NCBI GenBank assembly: GCA_963807305.1
Contig: CAWEBN010000016.1
Location: forward strand, 69,356 to 133,355
Reading direction: 5' to 3'
DNA from: JAOPZW01 sp963807305
Lineage (GTDB): Bacteria; Actinomycetota; Thermoleophilia; Solirubrobacterales; Solirubrobacteraceae
DNA length: 64,000 nt
Shown: positions 16,945-24,964 of the stretch, piece after piece
How positions within the stretch are numbered: position 1 is the first letter of the stretch
Layout: every line of letters starts with the position of its first letter
The notes under the pieces: generated by a model
The model's database searches: none
Told to the model about the DNA's origin: nothing
The model's input: only the letters and a program-made list of their open reading frames with translations
Translations under genes and position numbers: made by a program

Positions 16945-17985
16945 TCACAGCGCGAACGCCTCCGGCACGGACAGCGCCTCGAAGGCGCGGATGCAGTAGC
17001 GGTCGGTCATCCCCGCCAGCCAGTCGGTGACGCGCTGGGGAAGGTCCGCGTCGGGCGATCCGCCGCCGTCGGGGATCCGGTCGGGCTCGGCCACGTAGTA
17101 CTCGAACAGCGTGCGCACCACGCGGTCGATCTTGGCGTGCTCGCGGCGCGCGATCGGACCGAGATAGACGTGGTCGAACATGAAGGTCCGCAGGCGGTCC
17201 ATGGCGCCGCCGACCTCGTCGCCCTGGACGATGTCGCCGGCCACCTCGGAGTGCTCGACCAGGTCGTGCACCAGGGCGTCGATGCGGCGCGGGCCCGTGT
17301 CGCCCAGAACGGCGATCGGCTCGGCCGGAAGCTCCTCGTCGCGCAGGACGCCGGCGCGCAGCGCGTCGTCGATGTCGTGGTTGATGTAGGCGACCCGGTC
17401 GACGAGCCGCACGATGCGCCCCTCGAGCGTGCCCGGCAGCGGCGCGCGGCCCGAGTGGCGGGCGATCCCGTCGCGCACGTCCTCGCACAGGTTGAGCCCT
17501 TTGCCGTCGAGCTCGAGGACGTCCACCACCCGCAGCGAGTGCTCGTAATGGCGAAAGCCGCGGTCGAAGCGCCGGCGCAGGCAGTCGTCGAGCACGTCTT
17601 CGCCGATATGGCCGAACGCCGGATGGCCGAGATCGTGCCCGAGCCCGATGGCCTCGGTCAGGTCCTCGTTGAGCCGCAACGCGCGGGCCACCGTACGCGA
17701 GATCTGGGTGACCTCGAGCGTGTGGGTCAGGCGCGTGCGGAAGTGGTCGCCCTCGGGCGCGACGAAGACCTGCGTCTTGTGCTTGAGGCGGCGGAAGGCC
17801 TTGGAGTGCACGATCCGGTCGCGGTCGCGCTGCAGAGGCGTGCGCAATCCGCAGTCCTCCTCGGGACGGGCGCGCCGTGCCGGCCACGAGCGTGCCGCCA
17901 GCGGCGAGAGCCAGGCGTCCTCGAACTCGCGCCGCCGCGCGGCGTAGGCAGAGGCCACCGGGCCCGGGTGGGCGTGCGGATCCAT
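16945..17985 (-). CDS. dgt: dGTPase-like HD-domain triphosphohydrolase
   Basis: 346 residues of the deoxyguanosinetriphosphate triphosphohydrolase-like family, which splits dNTPs into deoxynucleoside and triphosphate. The N-terminus has RDRDRIVHSKAFRRLKHKTQVF. The HD metal site is RTRLTHTLEVTQISRTVARAL then GLGHDLGHPAFGHIGEDVL (about 90-130), and further along YINHDIDDALRAG completes it. The position next to dnaG is the usual actinobacterial arrangement and ties it to DNA precursor control. ATG at 17985 with GGGAG upstream. It diverges from an oxidoreductase gene 54 bases away. Confidence 0.93.
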   Translation of the reverse strand: MDPHAHPGPVASAYAARRREFEDAWLSPLAARSWPARRARPEEDCGLRTPLQRDRDRIVHSKAFRRLKHKTQVFVAPEGDHFRTRLTHTLEVTQISRTVARALRLNEDLTEAIGLGHDLGHPAFGHIGEDVLDDCLRRRFDRGFRHYEHSLRVVDVLELDGKGLNLCEDVRDGIARHSGRAPLPGTLEGRIVRLVDRVAYINHDIDDALRAGVLRDEELPAEPIAVLGDTGPRRIDALVHDLVEHSEVAGDIVQGDEVGGAMDRLRTFMFDHVYLGPIARREHAKIDRVVRTLFEYYVAEPDRIPDGGGSPDADLPQRVTDWLAGMTDRYCIRAFEALSVPEAFAL

Positions 17986-18039
17986 GACGTCGATTCTCCC
18001 ACCGCGGGCAGGCGAACCCGGATCGGTAGGGTCCGGCCC

Positions 18040-18966
18040 GTGCTGGCCCTCCTCACTTCCTCCGCAGATCCGGGCGTCGAGTTGGCCGAGGCCCCCGACC
18101 CCGAACCGCTGCCCAACGAGGCCCTCATCGCCATCGAGGCCATCTCGCTCAACCGCGGCGAGGTCCGCGGGCTGGCCGGCAAGCCGCCCGGCTCCCTGAC
18201 CGGCTGGGATCTCGCCGGGACCGTCCGGCGCGAGGCGGCCGACGGCAGCGGCCCGCCCGAGGGCGCCCGCGTCGTGGCGCTCCACGACAAGGCGTGGGCG
18301 CAGCTGGCCGCGGTGCCCACGCATGCGCTCGCCGTGCTGCCCGACGGGGTCAGCTTCGCCCAGGCGGCGGCGCTGCCCGTGGCCGGCATCACCGCGCTGC
18401 TGGCCCTCGACATCGGCGGTACCACGATCGCCCGGCGGGTGCTGGTGACCGGCGCCAGCGGCGGCGTCGGGCGCTTCGCCGTCCAGCTCGCGCACATCGG
18501 CGGCGCGCACGTCACCGCTGTCTCGGCCAGCCCCGAGCGCGCCCGCGGCCTCACGGAGCTCGGCGCCGACGAGGTGATCCACGAGCTCACGCCGGAGGGG
18601 CCGGTTTTCGACACGATCGCCGAGGGCGTCGGCGGCGCCTCGCTCGGCGCCGCCATCCAGCGCGTGGCGCCCGACGGCACGGTCGTCTCGTTCGCCAACA
18701 GCGACCCGAGCGCGCACGTCGAGTACCCCACGCGCGCGCTCTTCGGGCGCGCCCCCGGCGCGCGCATCTACGGCCTCATGGTCTTCCCCGAGCTGGCCAA
18801 GCGCCGCGGAGCCACCGGGATGCTCGACCGGCTGCTGTCGCTCGTGGCCGACGGCCGCCTGGACCCACACATCGATCTCGAGGCGAGCTGGCGCCAGCCG
18901 GCCGACGCGATCAAATCCCTCATCGAGCGCCGGATCTCCGGGAAGGCGATCCTCCACGTCGACTGA
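18040..18966 (+). CDS. Zinc-free alcohol dehydrogenase / quinone oxidoreductase-like protein (MDR superfamily)
   Basis: 308 residues from GTG 18040. It has the GroES-like N-terminal domain (EALIAIEAISLNRGEVRGLAG ... GWDLAGTV) and a Rossmann NADP domain (RVLVTGASGGVGRFAVQLAHIGGAHVTAVSAS, about 145-175). The structural-zinc cysteines of classical alcohol dehydrogenases are absent, placing it with quinone oxidoreductase and enoyl reductase-like enzymes. The C-terminus (IERRISGKAILHVD) is complete. The following SDR frame begins at or over this gene's stop, suggesting coupling. Substrate unknown. Confidence 0.9.
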   Translation: MLALLTSSADPGVELAEAPDPEPLPNEALIAIEAISLNRGEVRGLAGKPPGSLTGWDLAGTVRREAADGSGPPEGARVVALHDKAWAQLAAVPTHALAVLPDGVSFAQAAALPVAGITALLALDIGGTTIARRVLVTGASGGVGRFAVQLAHIGGAHVTAVSASPERARGLTELGADEVIHELTPEGPVFDTIAEGVGGASLGAAIQRVAPDGTVVSFANSDPSAHVEYPTRALFGRAPGARIYGLMVFPELAKRRGATGMLDRLLSLVADGRLDPHIDLEASWRQPADAIKSLIERRISGKAILHVD

Positions 18967-19642
18967 GCCGGCCCGCGTCGCGCTCGTCACCGGCGCCAAT
19001 CGCGGCATCGGGCTCGAGGTGTGCCGCCAACTGTCGCAGCGCGGCTACGACGTGCTGCTCGGCGCCCGTGACCCGGCCAAGGGCGCGCGGGCCGCGCTCC
19101 AGGTGGGCGGCGACATCACCCCGGTCGCGCTCGACGTCGCCGACCCCGAGAGCGTGCAGGCCGCGATCGCGGGCATCGACCGCCTCGACGTCCTCGTCAA
19201 CAACGCGGCGATCCTCTACGACACCTGGCAGCGCGGCATCGATGCCGACCTCGACCAGGTCCGCGAGGCGCTCGAGACCAACCTCCTCGGCGCGTGGCGC
19301 GTGACCCAGGCCGTTCTGCCACTGCTGCGCGCCAGCCCCGCAGCCCGCGTCGTCAACGTCTCCAGCGGCGCCGGCGCGCTGCACGACATGGGTGGGGGCA
19401 CGCCGGCCTACCGCACGTCGAAGGCGGCGCTCAACGCGCTCACGCGCGTCCTCGCCGCGGAGCTGCGCGGCGAGCGGATCCTCGTCAACGCGATCTGCCC
19501 GGGCTGGGTCGCGACCGACATGGGCGGCGCCGGGGGGCGGCCCGTGTCGGAGGGTGCGGCGGGCATCGTGTGGGCCGCGACCCTCCCCGACGACGGCCCC
19601 ACCGGCGGCTTCTTCCGCGACGGGCGCGCGATCGACTGGTGA
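18962..19642 (+). CDS. Short-chain dehydrogenase/reductase without a visible start codon
   Basis: About 226 residues of a classical SDR: VALVTGANRGIGLEVCRQL with the TGxxxGIG dinucleotide loop, NNAA, VNVSSGAGAL, the catalytic YRTSK pair, and CPGWVATDMGG. It resembles carbonyl-reductase-type SDRs. The frame is open through the Rossmann loop, but the first ATG/GTG/TTG inside it is GTG 19019, which lies after the loop and would give a dead enzyme. No standard start exists in frame from 18780 to 19018. The 18962 boundary is therefore approximate. Either a non-standard start coupled to the upstream stop is used, or a base is missing near 18965-18970. Confidence 0.75.
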   Translation, partial: TEPARVALVTGANRGIGLEVCRQLSQRGYDVLLGARDPAKGARAALQVGGDITPVALDVADPESVQAAIAGIDRLDVLVNNAAILYDTWQRGIDADLDQVREALETNLLGAWRVTQAVLPLLRASPAARVVNVSSGAGALHDMGGGTPAYRTSKAALNALTRVLAAELRGERILVNAICPGWVATDMGGAGGRPVSEGAAGIVWAATLPDDGPTGGFFRDGRAIDW

Positions 19643-19655
19643 GGGACCGCAGCGA

Positions 19656-20039
19656 TCAGTCGATCACCGCGATCGCCTGCACCTCGACGAGCATGTCGAA
19701 GAGCAGGCCGGCCTGCACCGTCGCGCGCGCCGGACGGTGGTCGCCGAAGGCCTCCACCCACGCCTCGTTGTAGGCCCCGAAGTTCGCCAGGTCGGTGAGG
19801 AAGACGGTGGCGGTGACGACGTTGGAGAGATCGCCGCCGGCCTCCTCGCACACGCGACGGACCCGGTCGAGCGTCACGCGCGTCTGCTCGCGGATGTCGC
19901 CCGCGCCGGCGAGGTTGCCATCGTCGTCGACGGGGCCCTGCCCGGCGATGAAGAGCAGGTTGCCGGCACGGACACCCTGCGAGAACGGGAGGGTCGAGGG
20001 CCCGAACGACGCGGGCTCGAGGAACTGGAGGTCGGGCAT
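19656..20039 (-). CDS. RidA/YjgF-family enamine/imine deaminase
   Basis: 127 residues, the normal length of the family that hydrolyses reactive 2-aminoacrylate-type enamines released by PLP enzymes. Visible are FSQGVRAGNLLFIAGQGPVD, the TRVTLDRVRRVCEEAGGDLSNVVTATVFLTDL core and the C-terminal RATVQAGLLFDMLVEVQAIAV. The strictly conserved arginine (HRPARATVQ) is kept, while the usual E near the end is present as VEVQAIA. The gene faces away from a second RidA-like gene that starts 60 bases off. The two are only distantly related. Confidence 0.9.
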   Translation of the reverse strand: MPDLQFLEPASFGPSTLPFSQGVRAGNLLFIAGQGPVDDDGNLAGAGDIREQTRVTLDRVRRVCEEAGGDLSNVVTATVFLTDLANFGAYNEAWVEAFGDHRPARATVQAGLLFDMLVEVQAIAVID

Positions 20040-20099
20040 GGCGGCGTCTCCTTCTGCATCGAACGACGGGGCAACGGGTCGGCCAATACTGTCGAAGCC

Positions 20100-20501
20100 G
20101 TGACCTCGATCGAATTCGCAACGCCCCCAACCCTCTCAGCGCCGGCCGGCTACAGCCACGTCGTGAGCCTGCCGGCGGCCGGCCGCCTGGTGTGGACCTC
20201 CGGTCAGGTTCCGGTCGCCGCCGACGGAGCCCCGGCCCCGGCCGGCGACTGGGACGCGCAGGCCCGCCTGACCTTCGAGAACGTCGGCTACGCGCTGGCG
20301 GCCGCAGGCGCCACCTGGGCCGACGTGGTCAAGCTCACGATCTTCGTCGTCGACCTCGCCGGCCTGCCCGCCATCCGCGCCGTCCGCGACGAGTTCGTCG
20401 ATGTGGAGCGCCCGCCGACGAGCTCGCTGGTCCAAGTGGCCGGGCTCGTGCTGCCCGACCTGCTGCTCGAGGTCGAGGCGGTGGCCTGCGTCCACGCCTA
20501 G
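20100..20501 (+). CDS. RidA/YjgF-family protein, second copy
   Basis: 133 residues from GTG 20100. Family signs: YSHVVSLPAAGRLVWTSGQVPVAADG, ARLTFENVGYALAAAGATWADVVKLTIFVVDL, RDEFVDVERPPTSSLVQVAGLVLPDLLLEVEAVACV. The catalytic arginine position (ERPPTSSLVQV) holds a threonine instead of arginine, so it may lack deaminase activity and act on another ligand. It is divergent from the canonical RidA gene and converges on ppdK with a 4-base overlap. Confidence 0.87.
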   Translation: MTSIEFATPPTLSAPAGYSHVVSLPAAGRLVWTSGQVPVAADGAPAPAGDWDAQARLTFENVGYALAAAGATWADVVKLTIFVVDLAGLPAIRAVRDEFVDVERPPTSSLVQVAGLVLPDLLLEVEAVACVHA

Positions 20502-23074
20502 CCCGACGCGGCGCGGACGGCCGCCTGGGCGGCGGCGACGCGGGCGACGGGAACGCGGTACGGGCTGCAGGACACGTAGTCGATGCCCGAGTGGTGGAAG
20601 AAGTCGATCGAGTCGGGGTCGCCCCCGTGCTCGCCGCAGACGCCGAGCTTGATGTCGGGCTTGGTCTTGCGCCCCAGCCACGCGCCCATGCGCAGCATCT
20701 GCCCGACGCCGGGGGCGTCGATGGTCTCGAACGGGGAGCGGTCGAAGACCTTCAGGTCGATGTAGCGCCCGAGGATCTTGCCCTCGATGTCGTCGCGGCT
20801 GAAGCCCAGCGCGGTCTGGGTGAGGTCGTTGGTACCGAAGGAGAAGAAGTCGGCGTGCTCGGCGATGTGGTCGGCCAGGAAGCACGCGCGCGGCAACTCG
20901 ATCATCGTCCCGATCGTGTAGTCGGCCGGATGCTCCATGCCCTCCTCATGGGCGATGCGCTCGATGTCGTCGCGCATCAGCTCGAGCTCGCGCTCGTAGT
21001 CGATGAGCGGGATCATGACCTCGAGGTGGGGCATCTCGCCGGTGCGGTCGCGCACCGCCCTGGCGGCGAGCATCATCGCCCGGACCTGCATCTCGTAGAT
21101 CTCGGGATAGAGGAGCCCGAGGCGCACGCCGCGCGTGCCGAGCATCGGGTTGACCTCCTGCAGCGACCGTGCGCGATCCTGCTGCGGGCCCTCGGGCAGG
21201 TCGTCGGGATCGGGCAGGAACTCGTGCAGCGGCGGGTCGAGCAGGCGGATGGTGACCGGCAGCCCCTCCATGGCCTCGAAGAGGCCCTCGAAGTCGCCCT
21301 GCTGCAGCGGCGCGAGCTCGTCGAGGCGCTTGCGGCGCTCCTCGACGTCGTCGGCCAGGATGACCTGGACCATCTTCTCGTGGCGGTCCTCGCCGAAGAA
21401 CATGTGCTCGGTCCGGCACAGCCCGATGCCCTCGGCGCCGAACGCTCGCGCCTTGCGCGCGTCCTCGGGCGTGTCGGCGTTCGCCCGCACGCGCAGGGTG
21501 CGCAGCTCGTCGGCCCACTTCAGGACCTTGTCGAACGCGTCGCCGACCTCGGGCTCGACGAGCGGCACGTCGTCGGTCGTGATCGAGCCCGTGGTCCCGT
21601 CGATGGCCAGCCGGTCGCCGGCGTGCAGCGTGGTGCCGTCCACGCGCACCTCGCCCGCCGAGACGTCGATCTCGAGGTCGCTCGCGCCCGTGACCGCGGG
21701 GACGCCCATCCCGCGCGCGACGAGCGCGGCATGCGAGGCCTTGCCGCCCTCGGAGGTCACGATCCCCTTGGCGGCATGGAAGCCCGCGACGTCGTCGGCC
21801 TCCGTGAACGGACGCGCGAGGATGACGTCGCGCCCGTCGGCGGCGGCCTGGACGGCGTCGGCGGCGGTGAAGACGATCTCGCCCACGGCGGCGCCGGGTG
21901 AGGCGGCCACGCCGGAGGCCAGCACGTCGTATTCGGCCTGCGGGTCGAAGGTCGGGTGCAGCAGCGCATCGAGCGTCTCGGGATCGATCGTCGCCAGCGC
22001 CTGGGCCTTGTCGAGCAGCTCCTCGTCGACCGCGTCGACGGCGAAGCGCACGGCCGCCTGCGCCGGGCGCTTGGCGTTGCGCGTCTGCAGCATGTACAGC
22101 TGTCCCTCTTCCACCGTGAACTCGGTGTCCTGCATGTCGGCGTAGTGGCGCTCGAGCTCGCGCAGGATCTCCATGAGCTGCGCGTGGACCGCGGGCAGGA
22201 CGCGATCGAGATCGGAGATGTCCAGAGTGTTGCGCACGCCCGAGACGACGTCCTCGCCCTGGGCGTTGATGAGGAAGTCGCCGCTGGGCTCGGGCGCGCC
22301 CGTGACCTCGTCGCGGCTGAAGGCGACGCCGGAGCCGCTGTCGTCGCCCTTGTTGCCGAAGACCATCTGCTGCACGTTGACCGCGGTGCCCCAGTCGTCG
22401 GGGATGCGGTTGATGCGCCGGTAGGTCGCGGCGCGCTCGCCGTTCCAGGAGTCGAAGACGGCCCGGATGGCCTGCTCGAGCTGCTCGCGCGGATCGGTGG
22501 GGAACTCGTAGAGCTCCTTGAAGCTGCGCGTGAGCTCCTGCAGGGCCTCGACGTCGAGCTCCGTGTCGTCCTTGACGCCGCGGTCGGACTTGACGCGCTT
22601 GATCTCGTCCTCGAAGCGCCGGCCCTCGATCCCGCGCACGACGTTGCCGAACATCTGCACGAAGCGCCGGTAGGAGTCCCACGCGAAGCGCTCGTTCTCG
22701 GTCTTCGTGGCCAGACCCTGCACCGACTCGTCGTTGAGGCCGAGGTTCAGGACGGTGTCGAGCATGCCCGGCATCGACTCGCGCGCACCCGAGCGCACGG
22801 ACACGAGCAGCGGGTCCTCGGCGTCGCCGAGCTGCTTGCCGGCGCGCTCCTCGAGCGCCGCCAGCGCCTCGTCGATCTGCTCGTCGAGGCCCTCGGGGAA
22901 GCTGTCCTCGCGCATGTAGGCGACGCACGCCTCGGTCGTGATCGTGAACCCGCCCGGCACCCGGTCGGCGCCCAGGATGCGCGTCATCTCGGCGACGTTG
23001 GCGCCCTTGCCGCCAAGGAGCTCGCGCATGTCCCTCGAGCCCTCGGAGAACTCGTAGACCCATTTCGTCGCCAC
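20498..23074 (-). CDS. ppdK: Pyruvate, phosphate dikinase
   Basis: 858 residues. Interconverts pyruvate, ATP and phosphate with PEP, AMP and pyrophosphate in the cytosol. The N-terminal ATP-grasp part has LLGGKGANVAEMTRI. The swivelling phospho-histidine domain has TSEGGKASHAALVARGMGVPAVTG, with His in ASHAA and Ala where plant enzymes carry the regulatory Thr. The C-terminal PEP/pyruvate barrel has GIGLCRTEHMFF, NPMLGTRGVRL and the catalytic-cysteine motif CGEHGGDPDSIDFF ... YVSCSPYRVPVARVAAAQAA. I placed the start at GTG 23074 (VATKWVYEFSEGS); the open frame runs further upstream into recO but without protein character. It is 13 bases downstream of recO, in one operon. Confidence 0.95.
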   Translation of the reverse strand: MATKWVYEFSEGSRDMRELLGGKGANVAEMTRILGADRVPGGFTITTEACVAYMREDSFPEGLDEQIDEALAALEERAGKQLGDAEDPLLVSVRSGARESMPGMLDTVLNLGLNDESVQGLATKTENERFAWDSYRRFVQMFGNVVRGIEGRRFEDEIKRVKSDRGVKDDTELDVEALQELTRSFKELYEFPTDPREQLEQAIRAVFDSWNGERAATYRRINRIPDDWGTAVNVQQMVFGNKGDDSGSGVAFSRDEVTGAPEPSGDFLINAQGEDVVSGVRNTLDISDLDRVLPAVHAQLMEILRELERHYADMQDTEFTVEEGQLYMLQTRNAKRPAQAAVRFAVDAVDEELLDKAQALATIDPETLDALLHPTFDPQAEYDVLASGVAASPGAAVGEIVFTAADAVQAAADGRDVILARPFTEADDVAGFHAAKGIVTSEGGKASHAALVARGMGVPAVTGASDLEIDVSAGEVRVDGTTLHAGDRLAIDGTTGSITTDDVPLVEPEVGDAFDKVLKWADELRTLRVRANADTPEDARKARAFGAEGIGLCRTEHMFFGEDRHEKMVQVILADDVEERRKRLDELAPLQQGDFEGLFEAMEGLPVTIRLLDPPLHEFLPDPDDLPEGPQQDRARSLQEVNPMLGTRGVRLGLLYPEIYEMQVRAMMLAARAVRDRTGEMPHLEVMIPLIDYERELELMRDDIERIAHEEGMEHPADYTIGTMIELPRACFLADHIAEHADFFSFGTNDLTQTALGFSRDDIEGKILGRYIDLKVFDRSPFETIDAPGVGQMLRMGAWLGRKTKPDIKLGVCGEHGGDPDSIDFFHHSGIDYVSCSPYRVPVARVAAAQAAVRAASG

Positions 23075-23087
23075 CCTGAGGGCGATC

Positions 23088-23810
23088 CTACCGGGCCACG
23101 GCGTGGCGCCAGCGGATTCCCGCATGGTGCTCGAGCGTCTCGTCGATCGCACGCTCGGCCTGGCGCAGCGCGCGTGCTTCGGCGGGCGGCGTGTCCGCCA
23201 GCGGGCGGCCGATGGCGTCGACCAGGAAGGAGTGCGCGTCCTGTCCCAGCGGGAAGGAGCCCGCTTCGCAGCCATGGCAGACCACGCCGCCGGCGGCCCC
23301 CGAGAACCCGCTGAGATGCTCGCGCTCGCCGCACGTCGCGCACGCGGCCAGCTGCGGCGCCAATCCCGCGGCGAGCAGGAGCTTGAGACGGAAGGCGAGC
23401 TGGTTTGCGTGTCCGGCGCGCGCCGGCTGACTGTCGAGCAGCGCGAGCTCGTTGCAGAGCAGGTTGTAGACGCCGGGATGGGGCTCGGATGTGTCGAACA
23501 GGCGCCCGACCGCGTCGCACGCGCGCGCGGCGCAATCGAGCGCGCCGCCGTCCTCGCGCAGGCGCGGATAGCCCGCGACGGTCTCGGCCGCCGTCACGGT
23601 GAGCAGATCGCTGCGCCCCTCATGCAGGACGAGGTTGAGGCGGAAGAACGGCTCGAGCCGGCCGCCGAAGCGGCTGCGGGCGCGGCGCACCCCCTTGGCG
23701 ATCGCGCCGACCTTGCCGCGTTCCGGGGTATACACGTGCAGGATGCGGTCGGCCTCGCCGTAGCGCAGCGAGCGCAGCACGACACCCTGGACCTTCACCG
23801 GGCCGGCCAC
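23088..23810 (-). CDS. recO: DNA repair protein RecO
   Basis: 240 residues from GTG 23810. RecO anneals single strands and loads RecA with RecR. The N-terminal OB-fold begins VKVQGVVLRSLRYGEADRILHVYTPERGKVGAIAKGVRRARSRFGGRLEPF. The C-terminal helical part includes a four-cysteine zinc site, CATCGEREHLSGFSGAAGGVVCHGC (two CxxC pairs). GTG 23798 is an alternative start. It is followed 13 bases later by ppdK. On the other side the glutaredoxin start is only 27 bases away, so the two divergent promoters must overlap or lie inside coding sequence. Confidence 0.93.
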   Translation of the reverse strand: MAGPVKVQGVVLRSLRYGEADRILHVYTPERGKVGAIAKGVRRARSRFGGRLEPFFRLNLVLHEGRSDLLTVTAAETVAGYPRLREDGGALDCAARACDAVGRLFDTSEPHPGVYNLLCNELALLDSQPARAGHANQLAFRLKLLLAAGLAPQLAACATCGEREHLSGFSGAAGGVVCHGCEAGSFPLGQDAHSFLVDAIGRPLADTPPAEARALRQAERAIDETLEHHAGIRWRHAVAR

Positions 23811-23837
23811 GACACCCCCGCTATCCTTTGTGAAGTA

Positions 23838-24098
23838 ATGGCCAAGATCACTGTCTACTCGACAGAGCCGTGCTCGTTCTGCGAGCGCGCGAAGCAGCTG
23901 TTGAAGATCCGCGAGCTCGAGTTCGTCGAGATCAATCTCGCAAAGGACCCGGTTGGACGCGCGCAGCTCGTCGAGGAGACCGGGATGCTGAGCTTCCCGC
24001 AGATCGTGATCGGCGAGGTCGTGGTGGGCGGCTTCCAGCAGCTCGTCCAGGCCGACCAGAGCGGCCGCTTGGCCGAGCTCACCGCGCGGGCCGCCTAG
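23838..24098 (+). CDS. Glutaredoxin
   Basis: 86 residues, a single glutaredoxin fold. The active site CSFC is at residues 12-15 (YSTEPCSFCERAKQLL), the cis-proline is in SFPQIVIGEVVVGGFQQL, and the C-terminal helix is ADQSGRLAELTARAA. It reduces disulfides with glutathione or, in actinobacteria, mycothiol-type thiols as electron source. A TATCCT hexamer about 11 bases upstream of the ATG could be a -10 box, giving a nearly leaderless message. Its last 20 bases overlap the 3' end of mutM on the other strand. Confidence 0.93.
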   Translation: MAKITVYSTEPCSFCERAKQLLKIRELEFVEINLAKDPVGRAQLVEETGMLSFPQIVIGEVVVGGFQQLVQADQSGRLAELTARAA

Positions 24099-24933
24099 CG
24101 CGCCGCAGCCGCGGAGGCGGCTGGCAGCTCTCGCACGCGTACGTCCCGCGCCCCGCCGCGACGAACTTGACCACCGGCGTCGCGCAGCGCGGGCACGGCT
24201 CGCCGCGGCGCAGGTGGACGAGGAACTCGTTCTGGAAGGCGCCGCGGACCCCGTCGACGTGGCGGAAGTCGTCGATCGTCGCCCCGCCCGCCGCCAGGCC
24301 GGCCTGGAGCGCCTCGCGCACCGCGACCGCGAGCGCATCGAACTGCCGGCGCTTGAGGCTGCCCGCGGGGCGCAGCGGGTGGATGCGCGCGCGGAAGAGC
24401 GCCTCGTCGGCGTAGATGTTGCCGACGCCCGCGATCCGCCGCTGGTCGAGCAGGAAGGCCTTCACGGGCGCCCGGCGCCCGCGGGCCATCCGCCGCAGCG
24501 CCTCGCCGGTGAGCTCGCCGTCGAGCGGCTCGAGGCCCAGGCGGCCGGCGAAGAAGGCGTCGCGCGCCCCCGTCCCGAGCGCCAGCTCGCCGGTCCCGAA
24601 GCGCCGCGGGTCGCAGAAGCGCAGCTCGTGGCCGTCGCCGAGGACCCAGCGCACGCGCTCGTACGGCGTGCCCGGCGGCGGGTCGTAGAGGAGCGTCCCG
24701 GTCATGCGCAGGTGCATGAGCAGGAAGGCGTCGTCCTCCAGCTCCCACACGAGGTACTTGCCGCGCCGGGCCAGCCGCTGCACCCTGCGGCCCTGGACGG
24801 CGTCGACGATCGCCTCGGGCGCCAGCGGCAGGCACCAGCGCGGATCGCCGATGTCGAGGCGCTCGACGACCTGCCCCACGACGAGGGGGGCGAGCTGGCG
24901 GCGGATCGTCTCGACCTCGGGGAGCTCGGGCAC
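24079..24933 (-). CDS. mutM: Formamidopyrimidine-DNA glycosylase
   Basis: 284 residues. Removes 8-oxoguanine and FapyG from DNA and cuts the abasic site. The mature N-terminal PELPEVETIRRQL carries the catalytic proline and glutamate. RRGKYLVWEL holds the conserved lysine, MHLRMTGTLLY follows, and VGNIYADEALFRARIHPLRPAGSL is the helix-two-turn-helix. The C-terminal zinc finger is CPRCATPVVKF ... YACESCQ. A basic tail of about 12 residues follows and overlaps the glutaredoxin gene. Its ATG is 31 bases from the deoB stop on the same strand. Confidence 0.96.
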   Translation of the reverse strand: MPELPEVETIRRQLAPLVVGQVVERLDIGDPRWCLPLAPEAIVDAVQGRRVQRLARRGKYLVWELEDDAFLLMHLRMTGTLLYDPPPGTPYERVRWVLGDGHELRFCDPRRFGTGELALGTGARDAFFAGRLGLEPLDGELTGEALRRMARGRRAPVKAFLLDQRRIAGVGNIYADEALFRARIHPLRPAGSLKRRQFDALAVAVREALQAGLAAGGATIDDFRHVDGVRGAFQNEFLVHLRRGEPCPRCATPVVKFVAAGRGTYACESCQPPPRLRRARRPAR

Positions 24934-24964
24934 CGCAGACAGCGTACGCGGCGCCGGCGGGCGC

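Noticed and set aside
16786..18966. One very long plus-strand frame that would fuse a stretch antisense to dgt to the oxidoreductase
   Set aside because: The first two thirds are antisense to dgt and lack protein character; the oxidoreductase domain begins cleanly at GTG 18040.
20192..21901. Long plus-strand frame antisense to ppdK
   Set aside because: Low-complexity composition and no motifs; the opposite strand encodes pyruvate phosphate dikinase with its full active site.
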